Positions 1 to 5,214 of a stretch of DNA of 8,408 nucleotides are shown piece by piece; within the stretch, counting starts at the first letter, position 1, and each line of letters starts with the position of its first letter. The notes beneath the pieces are model-generated. The model was given only the letters and a program-made list of their open reading frames with translations, ran no database searches and was not told where the DNA came from. Position numbers and translations under genes: made by a program. Source of the DNA: an uncultured Clostridia bacterium (GTDB lineage: Bacteria; Bacillota; Clostridia; Oscillospirales; Oscillospiraceae); assembly GCA_937894515.1 (NCBI GenBank), contig CALCRH010000047.1, positions 1 through 8,408 of the forward strand, in the 5' to 3' direction.

Positions 1-20
1 CCGCTGCGCTCTCGCAGCAG

Positions 21-46
21 GTGCCGACCGCCTTCTGGTCGGGCAC
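21..46. repeat. GC-rich inverted repeat (hairpin 1)
   Basis: GTGCCGACC (21-29) pairs with GGTCGGGCAC (37-46) over nine base pairs with one bulged G, around a seven-base loop. No T-run follows, so it does not look like an intrinsic terminator. It lies in the RNase Z-like fragment and may be incidental. Confidence 0.6.
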
Positions 47-62
47 TACAGCTCCAGAATAA

Positions 63-260
63 ACAATTTCCCGGCATTCCTGGAAGAATGTCGGGAAATG
101 CTGTGACTACTGTGACAGGCTGGCAGGCTCATACCAATACCCGGCGGTTGATTCGGATGTATATCGGCGGCATGACCGATGCCGCTGCACGGTGGACTAT
201 ATGCCGGGAGACGGACGAGTCCAAAATGTGCACTCTAAACGGTGGAGTGATCTGAGATAG
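63..260 (+). CDS. C-terminal part of a MuF-type (SPP1 gp7-like) minor head protein, N-terminal part missing
   Basis: Frame 3 after a stop at 60-62 runs to TAG at 258-260. From about 96 it reads GKCCDYCDRLAGSYQY, then DVYRRHDRCRC and TVDY, ending near WSDLR. The CCxxC plus RHxxCxC cysteine/histidine set with LAGxY is the characteristic zinc-binding tail of phage minor head proteins of the MuF family, which sit inside the capsid at the portal and are needed for head morphogenesis or DNA ejection. Family members are usually 250 residues or more, so only the last 50-65 residues are here. The in-frame TAA at 60-62 and the lack of MuF-like sequence in any frame of bases 1-60 mean the gene is broken or chimeric at its left side. 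No start codon or ribosome binding site is visible, so it may not be translated as it stands. The TAG lies 16 bases before the terminase start, as in an operon. Confidence 0.75.
   Translation, partial: TISRHSWKNVGKCCDYCDRLAGSYQYPAVDSDVYRRHDRCRCTVDYMPGDGRVQNVHSKRWSDLR
66..99. repeat. 14-bp inverted repeat with 6-base loop (hairpin 2)
   Basis: Arms 66-79 and 86-99 pair over 14 consecutive base pairs (ATTTCCCGGCATTC with GAATGTCGGGAAAT), with one G-T wobble (74/91) and the loop CTGGAA. This is the strongest fold in the window. It lies where the RNase Z-like frame ends and the MuF-like frame becomes recognisable. A terminator is unlikely because GCTGTGAC follows instead of a T-run. A recombination scar, a fold-back assembly artefact or a functional RNA structure are all possible. 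Confidence 0.75.
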
Positions 261-276
261 AGGGAGGAGGGCTGCC

Positions 277-1722
277 GTGGCTAAAAAAATAGGCAGCCAG
301 AGACCGTCGAGATCATTTACGCTGCCATACAGCGAAACGCATGGACAGCGTGCCATTGATGCCTATAACAGCTCGGGGCGAACAGCCCAAGAGTGGCAGG
401 AGTTGCTCGTCTATGACATCCTGGCAGTCGATGATGAAAATCAGTGGGGGCACTCAAAATTCGGCATCGCTGTGCCTCGCCAGAACGGCAAAAACGAAGT
501 TGTGGCCATAGTCGAGCTGGACGGCCTGAAAAATGGCATGCGCACATTGCACACAGCTCATCGAGTGCAGACAAGCTCGGCAGCATCCAGGAGACTGGCT
601 GCAATCCTTGACGGCATGGGATACCAAGAGGTACAACGCGTTAAAGCCGACAAAACCTATGATAAGCACTACACATACGCCAAGCAGTTGGGTATGGAAA
701 AAATAACCCTGCTGTGCGAGGGCGGCGGTTCCGTTGACTTCCGTACCAGATCGGCCAAGGGTGGCCTGGGTGAGTCCTACGACAGATTGATCGTGGACGA
801 AGCCCAGGAATACCGGGACGATGAAGAGTCCGCTCTAAAATATGTCATAGCGGCTTCGGCCTGCCCGCAGACGATCATGCTCGGCACCCCGCCGACAATG
901 GTATCAAGCGGTACAGTTTTTCCAAAAGTGAGAAAGCAGGCTCTTGCTGGTGAGGCTGAGTGCACCGGCTGGGCTGAGTGGAGTGTGCCGGAGCTCACAG
1001 ATCCACACGACAGAGATGCGTGGTACATCAGTAACCCATCACTCGGGACATTGCTCAAGGAAAGAACGATTGCCTCTGAGATTGGCCCGGATACAGTCGA
1101 TTTCAACATTCAGCGGCTTGGACATTGGCTGTCATACTCGCAGAAATCGGAAATCTCCGAGGCAGAATGGGACGGCCTGAAGGTTGAGCAACTCCCAGAA
1201 CTGAAGGGGAAGCTCCATGTGGGCATCAAATTCGGATTTGACGGCGGCTCGGTTTCGATGGCAATCGCAGCGAAAACCAAAAAAGATGACCAGATTTTTG
1301 TGGAGGTCATCGACTGCAAACCGATCCGGGCGGGAAATGCCTGGATCATAGATTTTCTGAAAGACGCAGCCGTGGCGGATATCGTCATTGATGGGCAATC
1401 TGGCCAGAATCTCCTGGCCAAAGAAATGAAAGAGGCGGGAAAGCTCAAAGAGCCGATCCTGCCGACGGTAAAAGATGTTATCACTGCAAATACCGCTTTT
1501 ATGCAGATGATTGCATCTGATAAACTGCGCCACGCTGGGCAGCCGTCGCTGCGTCAGGTGGCAACCAACTGTGAAAAGCGAGCCATCGGCTCAAACGGCG
1601 GCTATGGATTTAGGGCAATTGTGGAAGGAAACGAAATCGCATTGCTTGATAGTGTGATCCTGGCCGCGTGGAAATGCTCAGAAGCAAAGACCACGAAAAA
1701 GAAAACCAGATTTGGATATTAA
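277..1722 (+). CDS. terL: Phage terminase large subunit (ATPase plus nuclease)
   Basis: This is the DNA-packaging motor: it cuts concatemeric phage DNA and pumps it through the portal into the procapsid. In the N-terminal ATPase half, residues 67-73 (PRQNGKN) are a Walker A variant of the HK97-like Terminase_1 type. LIVDEAQ near 171-177 is Walker B with the catalytic glutamate, and LGTPP at 202-206 is the coupling motif. In the C-terminal RNase H-like nuclease half, probable metal-binding aspartates are D322 (FGFDGGS), D372 (VIDGQSG) and D458 (LLDSVILAAW). At 481 residues it is about normal length and looks intact. The start is GTG at 277, set by GGGAGGAGGG at 262-271 and an upstream in-frame TGA at 253-255; the first in-frame ATG is near residue 88, too late. 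It sits between a MuF remnant and the scaffold gene, unlike the usual order small terminase, large terminase, portal, MuF. Confidence 0.95.
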   Translation: MAKKIGSQRPSRSFTLPYSETHGQRAIDAYNSSGRTAQEWQELLVYDILAVDDENQWGHSKFGIAVPRQNGKNEVVAIVELDGLKNGMRTLHTAHRVQTSSAASRRLAAILDGMGYQEVQRVKADKTYDKHYTYAKQLGMEKITLLCEGGGSVDFRTRSAKGGLGESYDRLIVDEAQEYRDDEESALKYVIAASACPQTIMLGTPPTMVSSGTVFPKVRKQALAGEAECTGWAEWSVPELTDPHDRDAWYISNPSLGTLLKERTIASEIGPDTVDFNIQRLGHWLSYSQKSEISEAEWDGLKVEQLPELKGKLHVGIKFGFDGGSVSMAIAAKTKKDDQIFVEVIDCKPIRAGNAWIIDFLKDAAVADIVIDGQSGQNLLAKEMKEAGKLKEPILPTVKDVITANTAFMQMIASDKLRHAGQPSLRQVATNCEKRAIGSNGGYGFRAIVEGNEIALLDSVILAAWKCSEAKTTKKKTRFGY

Positions 1723-1766
1723 GACCAGCCATGGCTTAATATAAACACGGCACCGCCGGTTAAACG

Positions 1767-1787
1767 AGGAGGAAACGAAAAATGGCA
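1767..1787 (+). promoter_or_regulatory. Ribosome binding site of the scaffold gene, copy 1 of a duplicated leader
   Basis: AGGAGG at 1767-1772 lies nine bases before the ATG at 1782. Twenty-one bases, beginning AGGAGGAAACGAAAAATGGC, are identical to those at 2202-2222 in front of the capsid gene. An A-rich spacer after a full anti-Shine-Dalgarno match suggests strong initiation. Confidence 0.85.
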
Positions 1788-2195
1788 GACTTTACCCCGA
1801 TTACCACCCAGGAGGAATTCGATGCAGCCCTGGCTAAGCGGATTGATCGTGAAAGAGCGAAATTCGCAGACTATGACCGGCTCAAAGAAGCGGCCTCCAA
1901 GCACCAGGGAATCGTGGACGACCTGAACAACCAGATTACCACGCTGAAGGCCCAGAACGCAAAATACGAGTCCGACTCGGTTAAAACGAGGATTGCGCAT
2001 GAGATGGGCCTGCCCTACGAATTCGCCAGCCGCCTGAAGGGCGACACCGAGGAGGACATCCGGAAAGACGCAGAGACCATGAAGGGCTTTGTCGGCTCCG
2101 GCAAATACGTTCCCCCCCTCCGCTCTGACGAAAAGGCGGGCGATGAATCCGATGTGAGAGCATCGCTGCGAGGTATGCTCTCCAGCATGAATTAA
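1782..2195 (+). CDS. Capsid assembly scaffolding protein
   Basis: A 137-residue, highly charged, mostly helical protein directly upstream of the major capsid gene, the position of scaffolds in phages that keep scaffold and capsid as separate genes. Residues 6-35 (PITTQEEFDAALAKR, RERAKFADYDRLKE) and a predicted coiled coil at about 20-65 match the pattern of phage scaffold-like proteins of the DUF4355/GP20 type. Residues 66-100 (VKTRIAHEMGLPYEFASRLKG, EEDIRKDAE) are the second conserved block of that group. A PPL motif at 111-113 is followed by an acidic linker and a short C-terminal helix (VRASLRGMLSSMN) that could bind capsid protein, as C-terminal helices do in other scaffolds. It would be an internal scaffold lost on maturation. 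No protease motif was seen. The family call rests on remembered patterns and position. Confidence 0.8.
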   Translation: MADFTPITTQEEFDAALAKRIDRERAKFADYDRLKEAASKHQGIVDDLNNQITTLKAQNAKYESDSVKTRIAHEMGLPYEFASRLKGDTEEDIRKDAETMKGFVGSGKYVPPLRSDEKAGDESDVRASLRGMLSSMN

Positions 2196-2201
2196 GTTTC
2201 A

Positions 2202-2222
2202 AGGAGGAAACGAAAAATGGCA
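2202..2222 (+). promoter_or_regulatory. Ribosome binding site of the major capsid gene, copy 2 of the duplicated leader
   Basis: AGGAGG at 2202-2207 lies nine bases before the ATG at 2217, and all 21 bases match the scaffold leader at 1767-1787. The match includes the first two codons (ATGGCA), so both proteins start Met-Ala. Confidence 0.85.
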
Positions 2223-3098
2223 ACTCAGAACATGGGAACTCTGTTCCCCAAGAAGGCCGTCGAAGGCCTGTTTAACACCGTCAAGGGCAAAAGCTCTCTG
2301 GCTAAGCTGTCCGGCTCCATGCCCATCAGCTTCGTCGGCAACGACATGTTTACTTTCAGCATGGATTCCGAGGTGGCTATCGTCGGCGAGTCCGGCGCTT
2401 ATAGCCATGGCGGTATCACCGTGGCTCCCGTTACCGTCAAGCCCATCAAGGTTGAGTACGGCGCACGAGTATCCGAGGAATTCATGACCGCATCCGAAGA
2501 GGAGCGGCTGAACCTGCTGGTCGCCTATAACGAGGGCTTCGCCAAGAAGCTGGCCAGAGGCCTGGACATCATCGGCATGCATGGCCTGAACCCCAGAACT
2601 TCCACCCTGGCAGCATCTTCCGTGCCCAACTATCTGGACAAGCAGACCACCAAGAAGGTCACCCAGACCTCCACCCGTGACCCCGAGGGCGAGGTCGGCG
2701 CAGCAATCGAACTGCTGGGCGATCATGATGTGACCGGCCTGATCCTGTCCAAGACCATGGCTGCCGACTTTGGCAAGCTGAGAACCTCCGATGGTGCCAA
2801 GCTGTATCCCGAACTGATGTGGGGCGGGCAGCCCAACGCTGTCAACGGAGTTCCTGCGGATGTCAACTCCACGGTCTCCGTCGGCACCGCAAAGGATGCT
2901 GCCTTTGTTGGCGACTTCGCCAACTACTTCAAGTGGGGCTATGCTCAGGATGTTACCTTCGAGATCATTGAGTACGGCGATCCTGACAACACCGGCGTTG
3001 ACCTGAAGGGCAACGGTCAGATCTACCTGCGCTCCAAGTGCTACATCGGCATGGCAATCATGGACATCGATGCCTTCGCCCGCGTCGTTACCCAGTAA
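2217..3098 (+). CDS. Major capsid protein (HK97 fold)
   Basis: The shell-forming protein, 293 residues, a normal size for an HK97-fold subunit without an N-terminal delta domain. Recognisable parts in order: N-terminal region NMGTLFPKKAVEGLFNTVKGKSSL-like arm (2-28); SGSMPISFVGNDMFTF and GESGAYS (about 32-61), typical of the E-loop region; VEYGARVSEEFM (79-90) and the long spine helix (94-120); then a P- and A-domain ending in YLRSKCYIGMAIMDIDAFARV (about 269-289), the usual strand and end of Phage_capsid family members. Codon choice is strongly biased to CTG, AAG, AAC, ACC and TCC, as expected for the most abundant phage protein. No cleavable delta domain or neighbouring protease is present, in keeping with the separate scaffold gene. 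The stop TAA overlaps the next ATG by one base. Confidence 0.93.
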   Translation: MATQNMGTLFPKKAVEGLFNTVKGKSSLAKLSGSMPISFVGNDMFTFSMDSEVAIVGESGAYSHGGITVAPVTVKPIKVEYGARVSEEFMTASEEERLNLLVAYNEGFAKKLARGLDIIGMHGLNPRTSTLAASSVPNYLDKQTTKKVTQTSTRDPEGEVGAAIELLGDHDVTGLILSKTMAADFGKLRTSDGAKLYPELMWGGQPNAVNGVPADVNSTVSVGTAKDAAFVGDFANYFKWGYAQDVTFEIIEYGDPDNTGVDLKGNGQIYLRSKCYIGMAIMDIDAFARVVTQ

Positions 3099-3496
3099 TG
3101 GCAGAGGTGGCCAATTACGCCACCGTTGAGGATATGGGCCGCCTGTGGCGGCCCATGACCGCAGATGAGATAACCAGGGCCAATGCGCTGCTGCCGGTGG
3201 TTTGCTCAACTCTGCGCATTGAGGCAAAACGCCTCGGATATAACCTGGACAACATGGTGCAGGCAGATCCGGATTATGCCAATGTTGCCCGTCAAGTGAC
3301 GGTGGACATCGTAGCCCGGACGCTCATGACATCAACCAACCAGGAGCCGATGGTGCAGATGTCTCAGGCTGCGGGAGGCTACAGTGTCTCCGGAACCTTC
3401 CTGTCTCCCGGCGGTGGCTTGTTCATCAAGAAGGAAGAACTGCGTCGGCTCGGCCTTCGCAAGCAGCGCATGGGGGCGATGAACCTGTATGGATAA
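3098..3496 (+). CDS. Head-tail connector, Gp19/Gp15/Gp42 family adaptor
   Basis: A 132-residue protein starting at the ATG inside TAATG at the end of the capsid gene. The same frame is open further upstream, but those codons lie within capsid coding sequence. Its pattern (NYATVEDMGRLWRPMTADE, RANALLPVVCSTLR, then DPDYANVARQVTVDIVAR and the late glycine-rich SGTFLSPGGGLFIKKEELRR, KQRMG) is characteristic of the Phage_Gp19/Gp15/Gp42 family. By analogy with SPP1 gp15 it should form the ring that binds under the portal after packaging and extends the DNA channel. It has no clear ribosome binding site, so translation is probably coupled to the very highly expressed capsid gene. Its last eight bases overlap the next gene. 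Confidence 0.88.
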   Translation: MAEVANYATVEDMGRLWRPMTADEITRANALLPVVCSTLRIEAKRLGYNLDNMVQADPDYANVARQVTVDIVARTLMTSTNQEPMVQMSQAAGGYSVSGTFLSPGGGLFIKKEELRRLGLRKQRMGAMNLYG

Positions 3497-3830
3497 TCTG
3501 ATTCACGGCATAACAGTCACGCTGTATGTCCGCACCCAGACAGGCGTTGATGCATTCAACGCCCCCATATACACCGAGAAGCCTGTGCGGGTGCCGAATG
3601 TCCTGGTCACGCCGGTGACTTCCAAAGATGTGCTGTTCACAACCAGTCTGGATGGGAAAAAGGCAGTTTATGAGCTGTCTATCCCGAAGACCGACACTCA
3701 CGACTGGGAAGACTGCCGTGTGGACTTCTTCGGTAAGTCCTGGCGGACTTTTGGCTTTGAGAAGCAGTACATCGCAGATAATGTCCCCGGTGCGTGGAAC
3801 CGGAAGATTCAGGTGGATCGGTATGGCTGA
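3489..3830 (+). CDS. Head closure / stopper-like protein
   Basis: A 113-residue protein whose start overlaps the previous stop by eight bases. It is predicted to be mostly beta: ITVTLYVRTQTGVDAFNAPIY (8-28), a PVTSKDVLFTTSLDGKKAVYELSIP strand pair (42-66) and HDWEDCRVDFFGKSWRTFG (71-89), ending with a tryptophan-lysine-isoleucine strand. This matches small head-tail joining proteins in the second connector position, equivalent to SPP1 gp16, the stopper that closes the channel after packaging. The VDFFGKSWRTFG region is the most family-like part. The role is assigned from position, size and secondary structure rather than any catalytic motif. It appears complete. Confidence 0.75.
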   Translation: MDNLIHGITVTLYVRTQTGVDAFNAPIYTEKPVRVPNVLVTPVTSKDVLFTTSLDGKKAVYELSIPKTDTHDWEDCRVDFFGKSWRTFGFEKQYIADNVPGAWNRKIQVDRYG

Positions 3831-4020
3831 GAAGTGGGAAGTGGAGCTGGACTCCGCAGGAATTCAGGCACTTTTGAAGTCCACAGAAATCAAAGCGGAG
3901 TGCCTGAAGGCGGCCACAACCATGAAGTCTGGATACGGGCCAGGCTATGAGATCGACACCTATGTCGGCAAAACCCGTGTTAATGCGATGATCAAGCCGA
4001 AGGGAGGCAAGCTGAAATGA
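3823..4020 (+). CDS. Short HK97 gp10-like / minor structural connector protein
   Basis: A 65-residue protein starting at ATG 3823, which overlaps the previous stop (ATGGCTGA) and has AGGTGG at 3811-3816. The run VELDSAGIQALLKSTEI (6-22), the helix CLKAATTMK and GPGYEIDTYVGKTRVNAMI (39-57) are typical of the HK97 gp10-like/minor capsid connector group. In many relatives another 20 or more residues follow the VNA motif (an alanine/lysine segment and a charged NNTLLKALR-like end). Here the chain stops after KPKGGKLK. It may be a naturally short member or one shortened by mutation. The stop overlaps the next ATG (ATGA). Its precise role is unknown; such proteins act at the head-tail joint or in tail completion. 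Confidence 0.7.
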   Translation: MAEKWEVELDSAGIQALLKSTEIKAECLKAATTMKSGYGPGYEIDTYVGKTRVNAMIKPKGGKLK

Positions 4021-4359
4021 AGACTATCGAGTCTGCTGATCGGCTGGGTCGGTCAACAGACGCAAACTCACACCGCAGGAGAAATCCCCGGAAAGCGGAC
4101 GGGCAGCTATATCGTTGTCCAGAAGCGTGGTGGAGGAAAGAGCAACCACATTCCCTCCGCAACGATGCAGTTTGATTGCTATGCTACCACCCTCTCTGAG
4201 GCTTGTGAGCTGAGCCAGAAAGTCATCCGGGCGGTGGAGGAATCCATCGCCCTTGATGATATTTCATCGGTGGAATTCGGCGGAGACTACAACTCCACCG
4301 ACACCGAACGGAAAGAGCATTGCTATACAGCAATGTTTGAAATCACCCATTACCTGTAA
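4017..4359 (+). CDS. Tail-completion / neck protein with an apparent frameshift near its start
   Basis: The ATG at 4017 (overlapping the previous TGA, GGGAGG at 4002-4007) opens MKTIESADRL, which soon becomes nonsense in that frame and stops at about 4173. From 4021 the +1 frame is open to TAA 4357-4359 and reads as a good tail-completion protein: AGEIPGKRTGSYIVVQKRGGG, NHIPSATMQFDCYA, LSEACELSQKVIRAVEE, DYNSTDTERKEHCYTAMFEITHYL. This fits the SPP1 gp17/neck-protein position just before the major tail protein. No usable start exists in the +1 frame before ATG 4165, which would remove the conserved IPGKR and VVQK part. The simplest reading is a one-base insertion or two-base deletion between about 4030 and 4060, real or from sequencing. 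Readthrough or frameshifting is less likely. The intact protein would be about 113 residues. Confidence 0.7.
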
Positions 4360-4371
4360 GGAGGTATTATC

Positions 4372-4923
4372 ATGGCAAATGCTGCCAATGTTACTGCCGC
4401 TAAGCCGAAGCTGTCCGGTGCTGTGTATGTGGCTCCTGTCGGATCCACGCTGCCCACCAGTACCAGCTCCGCTCTGGATGCGGCATTCAAGAACCTGGGC
4501 TATGTCTCTGACAGCGGCCTGTCCAACAACAACTCCAGAACCAGCGAGAAGATTAAGGCTTGGGGCGGTGAAACCGTCCTGAACAGCCAGACCGAATTCG
4601 TGGACGAATTCAAGTTCACCCTGCTGGAAGTCATGAACGAGGATGTTCTGAAGACCATCTATGGATCTGGCAATGTTTCCACCACCTCCGGTGAAACCGT
4701 CGTGAAGGTCAACAGCACCCAGCCTGCCGAATACGCATGGGTGTTTGAGATGGTTTTGAAGGGCAATACCGCAAAGCGGATTGTCGTGCCTTCCGCTTCC
4801 ATGACCGCCCTGGAGGAAATCGCCTACAAGGACAACGAAGCCAGCGGCTACGGTGTCACCATCGGCGCAACTCCCGACGCCGCCGGTAATACTCACTACG
4901 AGTACACCAAGAAGGGAGCGTAA
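4372..4923 (+). CDS. Major tail protein (tail tube subunit)
   Basis: 183 residues, starting at ATG 4372 after AAGGAGGT (4358-4365). Position (after the connectors, before the G/G-T chaperones) and sequence fit the siphovirus tail tube protein: small N-terminal arm, KLSGAVYVAPVGSTLPTS (18-35), FKNLGYVSDSGLSNNNSRTSEKIKAWGGETV (40-70), EFKFTLLEVMNEDVLKTIYG (80-100), then EYAWVFEMVLKGNTAKRIVVP (119-139) and a C-terminal AGNTHYEYTKKGA. The SEKIKAWGG segment and the TLLEVMNEDVLKTIYG helix are the family-like core that stacks as hexameric rings around the tape measure. Codon choice is biased like that of the capsid gene, indicating heavy expression. No C-terminal Ig-like domain is present. It looks complete. 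Confidence 0.88.
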   Translation: MANAANVTAAKPKLSGAVYVAPVGSTLPTSTSSALDAAFKNLGYVSDSGLSNNNSRTSEKIKAWGGETVLNSQTEFVDEFKFTLLEVMNEDVLKTIYGSGNVSTTSGETVVKVNSTQPAEYAWVFEMVLKGNTAKRIVVPSASMTALEEIAYKDNEASGYGVTIGATPDAAGNTHYEYTKKGA

Positions 4924-4926
4924 GTA

Positions 4927-5214
4927 ATGGCTGCTCAATTTCTGGAGGGGACTCTGAGCTGCGGCTTCGCATACAAAGTCCCCGTTGACTATCTGAACAA
5001 CATGGAGCTCCTGGATGCCCTGAACGAGCTTCAGGATGACAACACCCTGTCTTTCTCCGCTGTCGTCTCGATCCTGTTCGGCAAGGACGGAAAGAAGCGG
5101 CTCTATGATTGCCTCAGAGGCGATGACGGCGTGGTTCGCGCAGACGATGTGGCCAAGGCTCTGTCTGAGTTTTTCGAGGCCCAGCGGAACAACCCCATCG
5201 TAAAAAACTCATAA
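4927..5214 (+). CDS. Tail assembly chaperone, gpG-like
   Basis: A 95-residue acidic, mostly helical protein starting at ATG 4927, three bases after the major tail protein stop, with a weak GGGAG at 4914-4918. Core: NNMELLDALNELQDD (25-39), FSAVVSILFGKDGKKRLYDCLR (43-64), then VRADDVAKALSEFFEAQ (69-85). This order and helix pattern match the first tail assembly chaperone of siphoviruses (lambda gpG role), which coats the tape measure and recruits tube subunits and is absent from the virion. Its last codons, GTA AAA AAC TCA TAA, contain a -1 slippery heptamer, so a fraction of ribosomes should make the longer G-T product (about 222 residues) instead of stopping at 5212-5214. Confidence 0.85.
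   Translation: MAAQFLEGTLSCGFAYKVPVDYLNNMELLDALNELQDDNTLSFSAVVSILFGKDGKKRLYDCLRGDDGVVRADDVAKALSEFFEAQRNNPIVKNS
5202..5208 (+). promoter_or_regulatory. Programmed -1 ribosomal frameshift site (A AAA AAC)
   Basis: In the G frame the codons are GTA AAA AAC TCA TAA, giving a canonical X XXY YYZ heptamer at 5202-5208. Only TCA separates it from the stop. A -1 slip carries ribosomes into the frame of the downstream T-like ORF, which is open across this point and has no ribosome binding site of its own. No strong fold is evident in the 5-10 bases just downstream. Confidence 0.85.

Larger units (their letters stand above)
2..106 (+). pseudogene. Fragment resembling the C-terminal end of ribonuclease Z (metallo-beta-lactamase fold)
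   Basis: Frame 2 is open from the window edge to a TGA at 104-106 and reads like the last part of RNase Z, the tRNA 3'-end processing nuclease. The key stretch is RLLVGHYSSR followed, at the family's usual distance, by FLEECRE. In RNase Z this is the last zinc-ligand region (GHFSxR or THxSxRY) and the helix after it. The G-H-[FY]-S form is, from memory, most like Bacteroidetes enzymes. The usual ending (a phenylalanine-proline turn and a short last strand) is missing, because the frame stops just where the downstream MuF-like frame becomes recognisable. It has no functional link to the phage genes. It could be a host-gene scrap, an assembly join, or a chance match over about 34 residues. The assignment is from remembered motifs, not a search. 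Confidence 0.4.

Noticed and set aside
21..99. Tandem hairpins 21-46 and 66-99 as intrinsic terminators or an integron attC site
   Set aside because: Neither is followed by a T-run, and the core sites expected of attC were not seen.
1..255. Open frame 1 across the left end (84 codons without a stop)
   Set aside because: The peptide is arginine-rich and unlike any family. Frame 3 carries the recognisable MuF residues over the same bases.
1712..1742. Possible promoter (TTGGAT, 19-base spacer, TAATAT) at the end of terL before the scaffold gene
   Set aside because: Each box matches consensus at only four of six positions and the spacer is long. Readthrough from upstream is enough to explain expression, though a weak promoter cannot be excluded.
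2199..3227. A 342-codon open frame on the minus strand opposite the capsid gene
   Set aside because: It mirrors the biased codon use of the capsid gene, has no plausible ribosome binding site or recognisable domain, and runs against a uniformly + strand operon.
4594..4611. Perfect 8-bp palindrome arms (two GAATTC sites) in the major tail protein gene
   Set aside because: It codes for EFVDEF, where repeated Glu-Phe codons give the symmetry. The two-base loop makes a stable hairpin unlikely.
4264..4938. A 224-codon minus-strand frame opposite the major tail protein
   Set aside because: The same explanation applies: absence of stops follows from the biased codons of the real gene, and the peptide is low-complexity and unlike known proteins.
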